Positions 22,175-32,620 of a stretch of 64,000 nucleotides of DNA are shown here, in pieces (positions within the stretch are counted from its first letter, which is position 1; each line of letters begins with the position of its first letter). The notes under the pieces are model-generated. The model worked only from the letters and a program-made list of their open reading frames with translations, made no database searches and was not told where the DNA came from. Source of the stretch: Rebecca billardiae RCC1528. Lineage: Eukaryota; Haptophyta. A program made the position numbers and the translations under genes. Where the stretch lies: positions 2,790,001 to 2,854,000 of the forward strand of contig OZ251222.1 in assembly GCA_965240325.2 (NCBI GenBank). The letters are read 5' to 3'.

Positions 22175-24330
22175 TCACAAGTATTCACTCGCCTTGAACG
22201 CCTTGTGCAGCCGCCCCGCCACCTCCTTCACCAGCACCGCCTTGTCAGTGTCCATCAGCCGCTCGACCACCTTGGTCAGCTCGTACTGCACGACCAGCTT
22301 CTTGGGCGCGCGGTGCTGCTCGTAGATGGAGGTGAGCATGCGCAGCAGCGTCACGCGAATCACGGGCGTGGGGTGAGAGAGCCGGAGCACCAGCTTGGGC
22401 ACGAACTGCGACTCGCCGAGCGCCTGGTTGATCCGCGCGCTCGCGCTCAGGATCTTCCTCAGCGAGTCCAGAAGGTTCTCAAACGTGGCCGGCGTCTGCG
22501 TGTCCAGCACCTCCACCAGCCGCCTGATGCCCTCCGGCTTCTCCAGCACCGCCTCCACCTGTGTGCGCGCACGCGCGCGCGCGCCGCGGTTGCGGATGGG
22601 CGCGGCGCAGATGAGAGAACGGGCACGCCGGCGCGCGGCGGGGGCGGGGTGGGCGACGGCCGAGGGCTCGCGCGGCGCGCCCCACCTTTCGCGGCTCGTC
22701 CGCCAGCCACGCCGCCAGAGCCTCGAGCGCATCGTCTCTCCACGCCTCCTGCGTGAGGAGCTCCAGGTAGAAGCCCGCGCCTGCGCAGCGCGGAGCGAAG
22801 CGCGCAGGGGTGGGCGTGCGCGCGTGAGTCCGCGCTGCGCGCGCGCGCACGCCGCGGCAGCGTGCGCAGGGCCGCCGCGGCCGCGCCCGGGCGCACGCGC
22901 GCGCGGCCGCACCTGAGTGCTTCCACAGCTCGGTGCGCGAGCGCTTGGACGCGCGCGCAATGTCGCACAGCATGGGCAGCGCCACGTGCTTGAGCTGGGT
23001 CGAGCGGAGCACGGCGTCCTGCAGGTGCGGCACGATGCCCCTCGAGGGCGGGCACACGACCGCCTGCTCCTGCCGCAGCCGGTTGAGCTTGCACAGGTGA
23101 TACAAGGACAGCAGCACCTGTCCGCGCATCTCCACGGCGAACGGCGCGCCGTCGCGCACGCCGTCGAGGAGGAAGACGAGCGTGACGACGGCGCCGGCGC
23201 GCTGCAGCGCCTCGACGTGGGAGGACGGCCCCATGCTCAGGTTGCGCACGCACTTGAGCACCGTGAGGATCGTCTGCGGCTCGAAGCGCGTCGCCTCCTG
23301 CAGCGCGAGCACCACGTCCTGCAGCACGGGCAGCATGCCGCGCGCCACCGTCTCGTCCGCGTGCGAGAACAGGAGCAGCATGTCCGCCGCCTGCGAGACC
23401 ATGTAGTCGTGCGTGGTCGCGTCGTCGCCCTGCCAGCCGCCGCCCATGTGCAGCACGCGCGCGAGGCGCACGATCGCGCCCTGCGCGTGCAGCAGCCGGC
23501 AGAAGTCGGAGCGCGGCGCGCGCCACGAGCGCATCTGGAAGAGGCACCAGATGGAATCGACCGCGAGCATCGTCTGCTGCCGCCGGTCGGGCAGCTCGGG
23601 CTCGACGAGGTTGACGAGCACGGGGAGCGCGTCGGAGGCGACGAGCATCGCGAGCGTCGCCGGGCCCGCGCGGCACATCGTGTTCACGAACTGCGCCACC
23701 TGCAGCAGCACCGCCGAGCCCACGCCCGCCACGGACGCAAACGAGACGACCGCCGGCACCGCGCCGAGCAGGCAGAGGTTCTCGCACATGTACCGCGCGC
23801 CCGAGGCGGCGAGCAGGTTGCACAGCCGGAGGAGCGGCTCGAGCAGCGGCTGCTGCTGCGCGGGCGGGAGCAGCGCCGCCTGCTGCAGCAGCTCGACCAC
23901 GGGCATCAGCCCGTGCTCGTGCGTGAACTCCGCCGCGAGCTGCGGCCGCTGCTGCAGCATCGAGATGGCCTGCCGCACGGCCGGCACGACGTCCACGCGC
24001 AGCGGGTCGGCCGTGAGCGCGCCGATCACGCTGCGCACGTCGGCGCGTCGGGATTCCATCTCGCGCTCGTGCAGCGCCATCTCGCCGTGCTCGCGCGCGG
24101 GCTCGACCGACGCGAAGTAGTCCGTGAGCCCGTCCGGCGATTCGAGGTGCCAGGTGGTCGCGCGCCGCGCGTCCAGGCGCGCCTGCCAGTCGCGCGCGCG
24201 CCGCGCCGAGGGCCGATCGGTCGCGCTGCGCGGCTGCGAGCCCGCCACGCTCGACCGAGCGGAGGTTGGCAGCCACAGCCCCGCGGCGCCGCTGCCCGGC
24301 CCGCCACCCCCGCCACCGCCACCGCCGCCG

Positions 24331-24361
<31 letters not shown>

Positions 24362-26344
24362 CGGCCTCGGCCGCTCCGCCGGGCTCGTCCGCCTCCTCCA
24401 GCCCTGCGAGCAGCGCCGAGTAGTTGTCATCCGCGGGCCTCTCCACGTACGGCTCAAGCCGCCTGCCGAGCTCGTCGACGCGCGAGTCGCCGAGGCCGAG
24501 CCCGCTGTGCGTCACGCCGAGGAACGAGTTCGCGCGGTCGCGGTCCACCCGCCGGCTGCCCGCCGGCGAGAGCGGCGAGCGCGTCATCGCGATCATCGCG
24601 GCCGCGCGCTCCGCAGGCGTCATGTCGATCAGCACCTTGGGCGGCTCCGTCGAGCTGCGGGGCAGCTGGCCGGGCGCGTCCCCGCTCGGGTGGGCGCTGC
24701 CGCCGTTCGAGCTCGCGCTCCCGACCGTCCCAGCCATCGCCGCCGCCACGCTCTTCTCCTCGAGCACGCTCGAGCCCGAGCTGCCCATCCGCGCCGTCGC
24801 GAGCTCGGCGGGCTGCGCGCCTCGCTCGGCGCTCGCAGGCGTGAGCATGAGTCGCGGCCGGAGCGAGTCGGAGACCGGGCCCGGCGCGGCGCTCAGCGGC
24901 GTCGGCACGTTGTCCGAGAGGCTCGATGCGCGCTTGAGCCCGTCCCCCGGGCCGCCGCCGCCGCTGTCGCTGCCGAGCGGGCTGCGCAGGTCGCCCGTGC
25001 TGAGCGCGCCCGCCAGCCGCGCGCGCACGGCCAGCTCGTCCGCGCCCGCGCCGCCCAGCTCCCTGCTCGCCGCGCTCGACGGGAAGTGCGGCGAGTCCCC
25101 CGCTTTCTGCATCGTGCGCTCGAGCAGCTCGACGTCGAAGGCGACCTGCTCGCCGCGCACGGTGACGTTGAGCCCGCCAAGCGTCGCCGCGCGCGAGGTG
25201 GGCGAGAGCATCTGCAGCTGCACCGTCGAGTCCTTTGCCTTCTCAAAGCGCTCGCGCGCCTCCTCCGCCTGCCCCTCCTGAAGCATGCGCATGGCGTCCG
25301 AGACGATCGCGTCCGGCCGCTCGCCGAGGTCGCCGAGCAGCGTGGAGCGGCGCGAGCCCGGCGCGTCGTTCTCGCCGCCCTCGTACGCCGAGGCGATCGC
25401 CTCCTTCGTCGACGTGATCCAGGGGTGCGACGAGATCTGCACCGCGGTCGGCCGCAGCTCGGGCGTCTTCTCAAAGCACTTGAGGCAGAACGCGCGCAGC
25501 CCGTCGGAGATGTCGGACGGCAGCGGCGGGTGCACGTCCTGCACGATGCGCCAGAGCGCGGACATCGGCGCCAGGTCGAAGTACGGCGGCTCGCCCGTGA
25601 GCAGCTCGATGCACGTGCAGCCCAGCGACCAGATGTCCGACGCAGTCGTGAAGCCGCTCATCTGGATGATCTCGGGCGCCATCCAGTACGGCGTGCCCAC
25701 GACCGAGTTGGAGCGGTTGGCGTCGTCGTTGACCTTGGCGGCGACGCCAAAGTCGGCGAGCTTGACCGTGCCCTCCTTCGTGATCAGGATGTTCGCGCCC
25801 TTAATGTCCCGGTGGATCACGCCCTGCTCGTGCAGGTACGCGAGCCCGTCGAGCACCTGCGAGATGTAGATGCCCACCAGCTGCTCGGGGAACGAGCCAA
25901 ACTTCTTGAGGATGGACTGGAGCGAGCCGTTCTCGACGTACTCGAGGACGATGTAGAGCGAGTCCTTTGTCGTGATCGTCTCGATGTAGTTCACAATGTT
26001 CGGGTGCTTGAGCAGCTTCATCAGCTCGACCTCGCTTGCGAGCGCGGCAACGTCGTCCTTGGACATCCCGCTCGTCGACATCTGCTTGATCGCGACAAAC
26101 TCGCCAGTCTCGACACGCAGCGCCTTGAAGACGCGCGCCGAGCTGCCACGCCCCAGCTCGTCGCCAGGCGCCTGCGCGCGCGGCGGCGCGCGTTCGCGCA
26201 CCCGCCGCAGGGCGAACGCGCCAACCAGGCGTGAGATGCGGCCCGAGGCCAGACTGCGCGCGCACGCGCGCGCGCAAGGGGCAAGCCGCTTGCGCGTACG
26301 TATTTGCCGATCATCTTCTCCTTCTGCCGCCCCATCCTCAGCAT
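22175..26344 (-). CDS. MAP3K-epsilon/Cdc7-like Ser/Thr kinase with C-terminal ARM repeats
   Basis: Four exons: 26344-26300, 26171-22913, 22780-22686 and 22558-22175; 1,260 residues. The 45-nt first exon (MLRMGRQKEKMIGKY) joins at phase 0 to APGDELGRGSSARVFKA, restoring a complete glycine loop. Kinase domain is residues about 16-272: Lys44 (VAIKQ), HRD at 135-137, LADFGVA, GTPYWMAPE. The activation segment and ENGSLQSILKKFG closely follow plant M3KE1 and yeast Cdc7/Cdc15, which act in cytokinesis and septation. A Ser/Gly-rich linker includes a polyglycine run (24298-24363). From about residue 720, helical repeats (LLRLCNLLAASGARYM; VLKCVRNLSMG; MLTSIYEQH) match the ARM-like tail of M3KE1. Downstream partners are not visible here. 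Confidence 0.88.
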
Positions 26345-26851
26345 GGTTGCTCGGAACCTGCCGCCCCGGGGCGGGGGCGGCCTCGCACACCGGAGCGCGC
26401 GCGCTCAGCCAGGCAGCCGTCAAGGCGCTGCCACCGCCCCCTTCTCAGCCAAGGCGATTTCAGGATGGCGGCGCGCAAGCGTGCCGTGTCGATGGGTGCT
26501 TGGGCCTGAATCGCACACAGCTCATCAGGCAGGCGAGATTGACGCCCGCTACAGTATGGCTTTGAATACCGCAGTCAGTAGCTACCTGCCCCACTAGCTA
26601 CTCTTCGGATGACTAGCTTAGGGGCACTGATCACGGCTACGGCGGCGGAACTAATGCAGCCGCGCAGATCGATCAGTAAACGCGCGGTCGTAATTCGGCA
26701 TGTATAGTCAGCCGCAGCCTCGCCCTCCGGCTCCGCCAGGGCGGCCCTGCACTCACCCGCAGTCGCCGGGCGCCGCGGGGGGCGCCGGGCCGCGCCGGCA
26801 GCCTGCGCGCCGCTTGCGCGTGCCTGCCGGGCGGCCGCCGGGCTCCGAAGC
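26345..26851. other. Intergenic, no gene seen
   Basis: 507 bp between the kinase start and the stop of the next minus-strand gene; presumed kinase promoter. No supported frame. Confidence 0.55.
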
Positions 26852-28947
26852 TCAGCGCCTCATGTGCTCATCCTTCACGAGCGACCACGCCAGGCCGAAG
26901 CCCACGCACGCCAGCACCACACCCACGCCCACCCCCGAGTAGTACACAAGCTTACCCTCGTCCACAAGCACCGCGAATACAAAGGTGAGCGTCAGCCCAA
27001 CCACAGCGTAGCAGTGCGCCGCCGAGAAGACCATCTCGCCGTAGCTCGAGCCCGAGCGGTCGACGCCCTCCTTGGTGAGCATGTGCCCGAGGACCGCAAA
27101 CACAATGGCGCCGCTGATGATGAAGCCGGCCCCCACGCCCCGCTGTCAGGCGCAGCGGTGCGCGCGCGCGGCGGGGCACATCGCAACGGCGCCATCCGCA
27201 CGTGAGACGCGTGTGTCTGGGCACGCGCGCACGCGCGCGCGCAAGGAGCTGGGCGGGGCGGGGCGCAGGCGCATCACGCGCGCGCTCCGCACCGTCACGT
27301 CAAACGCCGAGGCAGCCGCGACGCAGCCAGCGAAGAAGCACGCGACGGCGACCGCAAGCGCGGTCACGAGCACGTTGGAGCGCGTGCGCCGACCGCCCGG
27401 CTTGCTCCGCAAGAAGCGCACAAAGTTGGCGAGCACGAGCGCGCCCAGCAGCCCGACGCCCGACGCCCACAGCGCGACGCCCGCGTCGTACACCTTGAGC
27501 TGCGCCTCGCTCGCGGCCGTGTAGAAGCCGAGCACCACGTACGGCGCGTCTTCGCGCGGCCGCGCCTTGCCGAGCGAGACGTCGAGCTCGGCGTGCAGAG
27601 CGAGCGGCCATCGGCCCGGGCTGAGGCTCGAGGGCGGCTCGAACTCCGGGAGGCGCACCTCCGCGCTGCGGGCGGCGCGCGCGCGCAGAGGGCGGCGGGA
27701 GCGCGGCCGGTCGGGGGCGTGGGCGCGCGCGCGCCGGCGGCAGCGGGCCCGCGGCGCGCGCGGGGCGCGTGGGCGCGCGGTGTCGCCGCAGCCCCGCACC
27801 GGTCCATGTCCTCCTCTGCAACCATCGGCTCGCCCGATTCCGAGTCGCCCTGGTCGTTGCGCGTGCGCGTGCGCGAGGAGCGGCGGTGCACGGCGGTGCC
27901 GAGCAGCAGGCCAGCGGGCACCGCACCGGCGCGCCGGCTGCCGTACGGCGTGCCGACTGCGCTCTGCCGGTAGGAGCGCGCCCAGCCGGACGCCGAGCCC
28001 GTGCTGGCCGTGCGGCCGGCGGTCGCGCTGCGCCTGCCAGCGGTGTATGTGCTGCCGCCGCCGCCCCCGCTCGTGCGCGACACGCCCCCGCTGCCGCCGC
28101 TGCTGCCGCCGCTGCTGCCGCCGCCGCCGCTGCTGCCGCCGCTGCCGCCGGCCTTGAGCAAGGTGCGCTCGGTCTGAGGCGCCACGTCCGGGTGTGCCAC
28201 AGCCGCGAGCTGACGGCGCGCCCGTGGCGCCGTCACGTCTGAGGTGGCCGACACGAGCTGCGTGCCCTGCGCGTCCTCGAGCCGCCAGCTGATGTCAACG
28301 CTCGCCCCAGAGGTGACGTACATGACGAGGTGGTACTGCCTATGGGGCAGAAACGAGGCGGCGTTCGCGCCGATCGCCCACGACTGGCTCTTTGATTGTG
28401 CTGAGCCAGCGGGGCAGGTCGTGCCTGCGCCCTCGTAGTGGCCAACCCAGTGCGAGCAGTTGGAAGCCTTGTTCGCACAGCACGTCGAGGCCTCCCAGAG
28501 CGTGAACGTCTCCGCCGGCCGATGGCTCTCCTGCATCGCCTTGCCCGTCACGATCAGCACGAAGCTGAGCACGAGCAGGCACCACGAGACGGGCATCGAT
28601 CGGCAGAGGAATCGTGCCGAGGATTCGGGCTTGTCCTCGGCCAGTCCCAGAGGCGGGTGCGCTCCCTCCGGATCGGCACGCTCCGCGTAGGGCGGCGAGT
28701 AGATGCGCGCAACGGGGGGCTCGCTCGCCTTTCCAGCGCCGGGCTCCATGTACGCCGCGCCCGCCACGCCCACGGCGCCCAGCTCAAGGCCCTTGGGAGC
28801 TGGCGGCGCGCTCGGGGCGCCGAATGGCAACCCACCCGCGGGGCTGGCACTATCGGCTGGCACCGCCATCGGGCGCGGTTCCTCGCCGTTGGGGAGACCC
28901 GCGTCCGATGTGCCGTCGAAACCGTCGCCGCCCGCGCGCTCCGCCAT
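26852..28947 (-). CDS. Multi-pass membrane protein with Cys-containing lumenal domain and Gly/Ser hinge
   Basis: Three exons: 28947-27800, 27665-27293 and 27142-26852; 603 residues. Junctions: phase 2 restoring DMDR/AEVRLPEF, phase 0 joining SAFDVT/RGVGAGFIIS. Family not recognised. Residues 1-116 are Pro/Ala-rich and likely cytoplasmic. Helix 1 is at about 117-135 (VSWCLLVLSFVLIVTG). The following segment has paired cysteines (STCCANKASNCSHW; TTCPAGS) and beta-rich sequence (QYHLVMYVTSGASVDISW), suggesting a folded lumenal domain. A Gly/Ser/Arg hinge occupies about 265-345. Four further helices follow: ASGVGLLGALVLANFV, VLVTALAVAVACFFAGCVAA, FIISGAIVFAVLGHML and YAVVGLTLTFVFAVLV, plus a last one near VGVGVVLACVGFGLAW. 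Confidence 0.75.
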
Positions 28948-29155
28948 GTTGTCCTGCTGCCGCGCGGCTTGCCCCTCCGCCTTCCGCCTCTACAGCTGGG
29001 AAAGAAGCCGCCAGAGAAAGCCGTTGACGGTTACATTCCCTTACATACTGGTTCCGGGTGCGGGTGCCTTGATCGCCGGACTGCCTTGCGCCCTGGTCCC
29101 GCCTCGCCTCGTCTTTCGAGAAGAGGGGAGGAGCACCCGGCTGCGTGCGCGCTTG
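28948..29155. promoter_or_regulatory. Divergent promoter region (membrane protein / one-helix protein)
   Basis: 208 bp between divergent start codons. Presumed shared promoter; no clear TATA element. Confidence 0.4.
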
Positions 29156-29623
29156 ATGACGATGGCAAAGGCCGTGTCGTTCCTCGTGCTCGCGTGTGCC
29201 GCTGGCGCGCACGCGTTCGCCGGGGGCCCGCGCGTGGGCCTGGGCGGCAGTGTGCTGATGCGCAGCTCTCGGCTGTCCTCGGCAACCACCGCGCGGCGTG
29301 CCACGATGGATGGGTCTGAGTCCCCGGCGGCAGAGCAGTCGCTGCCGCCTCTCCCGCCACTTCCCGAGCTCAACGACGTGGAGCTGGCTGAGCAGATCAG
29401 GGACCTGGATGCGCTGACGGACAAGTGGCGTGGCGAGTCAGATCAGGAGGCATTCGACAACGCGCAGCTCCTTGGCTTCTGCGAGCAGGCTGAGACGATC
29501 AACGGCCGCTTCGCGATGTTCTTCTTTGTGACGGGCCTTTTCACCGAGGTCTACACTGGGCAGACCGTGCCCGAGCAGGTGGTGACCATGCTCGAGGTCG
29601 CGGGCGTCTTGCCGCCGTCATAA
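29156..29623 (+). CDS. Plastid one-helix (HLIP-like) chlorophyll-binding protein
   Basis: 155 residues. The C-terminal AETINGRFAMFFFVTGLFTE is the single chlorophyll-binding helix of high-light-inducible/one-helix proteins, with the ExxNGRxAM signature (Glu and Asn as chlorophyll ligands, Arg for the ion pair). Such proteins sit in thylakoids and help photosystem assembly or photoprotection. The N-terminus is bipartite: a hydrophobic signal peptide (AKAVSFLVLACAAGAHA), then FAGGPRVG, i.e. an aromatic residue at the cleavage site and a basic, Ser-rich transit part. This is the pattern of algae whose plastid lies within the endomembrane system. Start is 29156 or the ATG at 29162. The middle (residues 55-105) is acidic and may be a lumenal or stromal spacer. 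Confidence 0.82.
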   Translation: MTMAKAVSFLVLACAAGAHAFAGGPRVGLGGSVLMRSSRLSSATTARRATMDGSESPAAEQSLPPLPPLPELNDVELAEQIRDLDALTDKWRGESDQEAFDNAQLLGFCEQAETINGRFAMFFFVTGLFTEVYTGQTVPEQVVTMLEVAGVLPPS

Positions 29624-30064
29624 ACCCTGCCGATCAACACTGCAATGGCTCCGCCGTGCTCGCTCTCGTCGGGCACGAGGCAGCCGACGCCCCGATGTCT
29701 TGGCACCGACAGGCCATGTCTCCGTTTGGAGACTGGCCGCTCACAGCGTTCCCACCCTTCACCAGGATTGGCACCCTCCACGCTAACTGAGGCCATCGCT
29801 CGTCAATCACGCACGGCGACCATGCGGACCGCGCACGGGCTTCATCCGTGTTGCCGCCTGACGGCTGACAACCTGATTTGGAGCCCGCCAAGTTGTGCTT
29901 CCGCCCGCCCCGGGGTCCGATGCCTCACAGTGGCAGGTCAGACGTTGATGCGCGTGGCGAGTCCCCGTCTCCGAGGACGAGTTACCCCGCCGTTATTATA
30001 TTAGCGCACTACGGTCCGAGCGTATTGACCCCGCGGCGCCGACGAGCTGATGAGCCATGAGGCA

Positions 30065-30082
30065 TATTCGATATATCGAATA
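30065..30082. repeat. 18-bp perfect palindrome
   Basis: TATTCGATATATCGAATA equals its own reverse complement. Forty bases from a second palindrome. Confidence 0.85.
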
Positions 30083-30121
30083 AGATTTCAATCACTTGCC
30101 ATCCTGTTACTGTAGTCAATT

Positions 30122-30162
30122 ATACCATTGACGAATTAATTGAATTAATTCGTCAATGGTAT
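30122..30162. repeat. 20-bp inverted repeat with 1-nt spacer
   Basis: Left arm ATACCATTGACGAATTAATT (30122-30141), one G, then its exact reverse complement (30143-30162). It could form a cruciform or a long RNA hairpin. Confidence 0.92.
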
Positions 30163-30416
30163 TCAGACATTTCATTTTCAGTGCGCGCGGGCAGTCCGGA
30201 CTCCGGTCACCGTAACCGTTCACGTGGATGGCGTAGTTATATTTATGAGACCGTGTGTCCGTTAGGCGTTAGCTGGCAACGCAGCTCATCGTCCAGCTCA
30301 CTCATGGCGGCCCGGAGATCGTCACTAGTGACGTCGTCAGTTGTCCGCAGCGCGCCTTGGCAGAGTTATATTAGGACAGAGAATTTATACTTAAAGACAT
30401 GTATATAATAAATTAT

Positions 30417-30439
30417 GAGAGAGAGAGAGAGAGAGAGAT
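30417..30439. repeat. (GA)n microsatellite
   Basis: About eleven GA units. Confidence 0.9.
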
Positions 30440-31088
30440 ATCGCATATGTCTATATGGAGACAAATAACCGCCTAGACTACTGACGCCCTAGACCGCTGA
30501 CAATTAATTACGGTCCGGGCGGGCCGCGGCGGGCGCGGTCCTAGCTAGCAGATCTGGATTGAGGATTCGGCTCCGTGACCGGACTGACTGACCGCTATCG
30601 CGGAGTCCGGCCTTCGCAGGGCTGCCGACCGACTCACCGACCCAATGACGCTTATGATTCGTCGGATCTTGATGCGGCTGTCGGTGACTCGGTTAACTCG
30701 GTCCCGCTGACCGGACGTCCGGAGGCGGCGCGCCGCGCGGGCGGGCCGGGGGCGCGCCGGCCGGGACGCCCACGCGGAGCGAGGCGGGGGCGCTCTGCCC
30801 CGGACTCGGACCCGGAGGCCGATTGCGGCAGGAGTTTTCGTCATGGCATTATTGGAATCGTGCATGGACAACAGTATACAGTCGTAGCTGCGTTAGCGCC
30901 GCGGCCGTCCGTCCAAAAGCGGCCGCGCGGGCCACGGGTACTCCGTAGTTCGTACAGTACGACTGTGTGATTGTGTGAACGGTAAATTATATTAGTACTA
31001 ACTGTAAGTCTAGCTACGACCGTACTGTTTTAGGCGTACCGACTACAGGCAACAGCTGAGTCGCGGGCAGTCTAATAAAGCTGTCACG

Positions 31089-31220
<132 letters not shown>

Positions 31221-31777
31221 AGAAAGTGAGACTTGATCTATTGTCATCTGGCCTAGATCGAAAGTGAGACTAGCGATCGGCTGGTTCGCAATCCCGATGA
31301 ACAGACCGTAGCATACAGACTACGTACAGTAGTCACACTGATATGAATGAAGTCGTAGTGGGAGCTAGGGCCTAGGAGTGCATCCGGCGTGGCGCACGCG
31401 GCACCAACCACGCACACAGCATTTACCACACCCGATACTCTCACGACTTACGACTAACTAGTCGTAACTCCTAGGACTCCGAAGATGATGCTGATGATGA
31501 GGCGTCGGCACGCAGCGTATACTACTGAATATGCGTATATATATATACTGTACGTACTACTGCTGATGTCGTTTCTAAAAGACGATCAAGATGACGCGAC
31601 CGCCGCCGAGTCGTGAGACCGAGTCGGCGAGTCTGAGACGTGAGCGCCAGAGCGCCCGGCCCCCACGGGCCCACGGCCCCCGGGCCCGGCGGATTCGGAT
31701 GCAGACGCATCGCATCAGCATCATCGTCATCAGCAGTATCTGCTTCGCGTCGGCGTCGTCGTCGCACGCGCGTCTCG

Positions 31778-32620
31778 CTACTCCTGGTTGGGCCGGCTGA
31801 TTGGGCCTAGCAACTCAGGCTTGGACCCGCGTTGGACGTAGTACTCGCGTCCGAACACGATCCGCATGGCATTCCTGAGCCACGTGCCGTCGTTGGCCCT
31901 GGAGACCTGAGTGCAAACGAGCTTCGCGAGCACGGGGAACAGAATGCTGAGCGTTCGCAGGAGCGCGTCGATCAGCGGCGACGGCCGGGACTCGTGACCA
32001 CGCGTGGTGCCCCTGGCGCCTTGCAGGTGGGCGAGCGCGGATGAGCGGGCATCGTCGGCGTGCGCCAGCTTGAACTGGGCGGCCCGCCGATGGATCGCCT
32101 CGCCGCGGGTGTGAGCGCTCGCGTGCAGGACATCGCTGTGCATCAGCACGGCGAGCCCTCCCCCTGGGGCGCGAATGACCTCGGGAGCCGTCCACACGAA
32201 GGGCCACGTGCGATGTGAGCCGACGCACACGGAGAGCGCAGGCCCGCTCATCTCGTACACCAGCAGGGTGTACACCGGATGATGGAGGCCGAGGTCGTTT
32301 GGAGACGAGGTCGTGTCGCGATGGAAGGTTGGGATGGACCCCCCATCGATCTCGTAGGTGTAGTTGAGCATCTCGTACGCCTGCCCGAGATGCCGCAAGG
32401 CCATGTTGATCGCCTGGGATCTCGACTGGGCTGTCGTTTCATTCTTGGCTTCACCAAACACGACCATGCCATCTCGGGCGAGGGTGAGACGCCTCGCCTC
32501 CCAAGGCTCCAGCTCTCGCTCGCGCGTGAAGACCACGCAGTAGCACATTGCCAGTGCGATCGCGACCGCAATCCTGGACACGCGTTTATGCGTCAACGTC
32601 CGTCGAAACGATGAGGACAT
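31778..32620 (-). CDS. Membrane-anchored phytanoyl-CoA dioxygenase-like 2OG-Fe(II) oxygenase
   Basis: 280 residues, single exon. One N-terminal membrane helix (residues about 16-31, after a basic cytoplasmic tip) predicts a type II protein of the secretory pathway. The catalytic core shows the non-haem iron triad: His100 and Asp102 in FHRDT and a distal His166 in SDVLHAS, followed by RRAAQFKLAH, where an Arg would hold 2-oxoglutarate. GGLAVLMHSDVLHAS is the typical strand and turn before the distal ligand. Substrate unknown; lumenal hydroxylation of a protein or glycan is plausible from topology. The C-terminal third has no assigned role. Confidence 0.68.
   Translation of the reverse strand: MSSSFRRTLTHKRVSRIAVAIALAMCYCVVFTRERELEPWEARRLTLARDGMVVFGEAKNETTAQSRSQAINMALRHLGQAYEMLNYTYEIDGGSIPTFHRDTTSSPNDLGLHHPVYTLLVYEMSGPALSVCVGSHRTWPFVWTAPEVIRAPGGGLAVLMHSDVLHASAHTRGEAIHRRAAQFKLAHADDARSSALAHLQGARGTTRGHESRPSPLIDALLRTLSILFPVLAKLVCTQVSRANDGTWLRNAMRIVFGREYYVQRGSKPELLGPISRPNQE

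Noticed and set aside
22917-26234. 1,105-codon plus-strand frame
   Set aside because: Antisense shadow of the kinase gene; composition is Arg/His/Ala with no domain.
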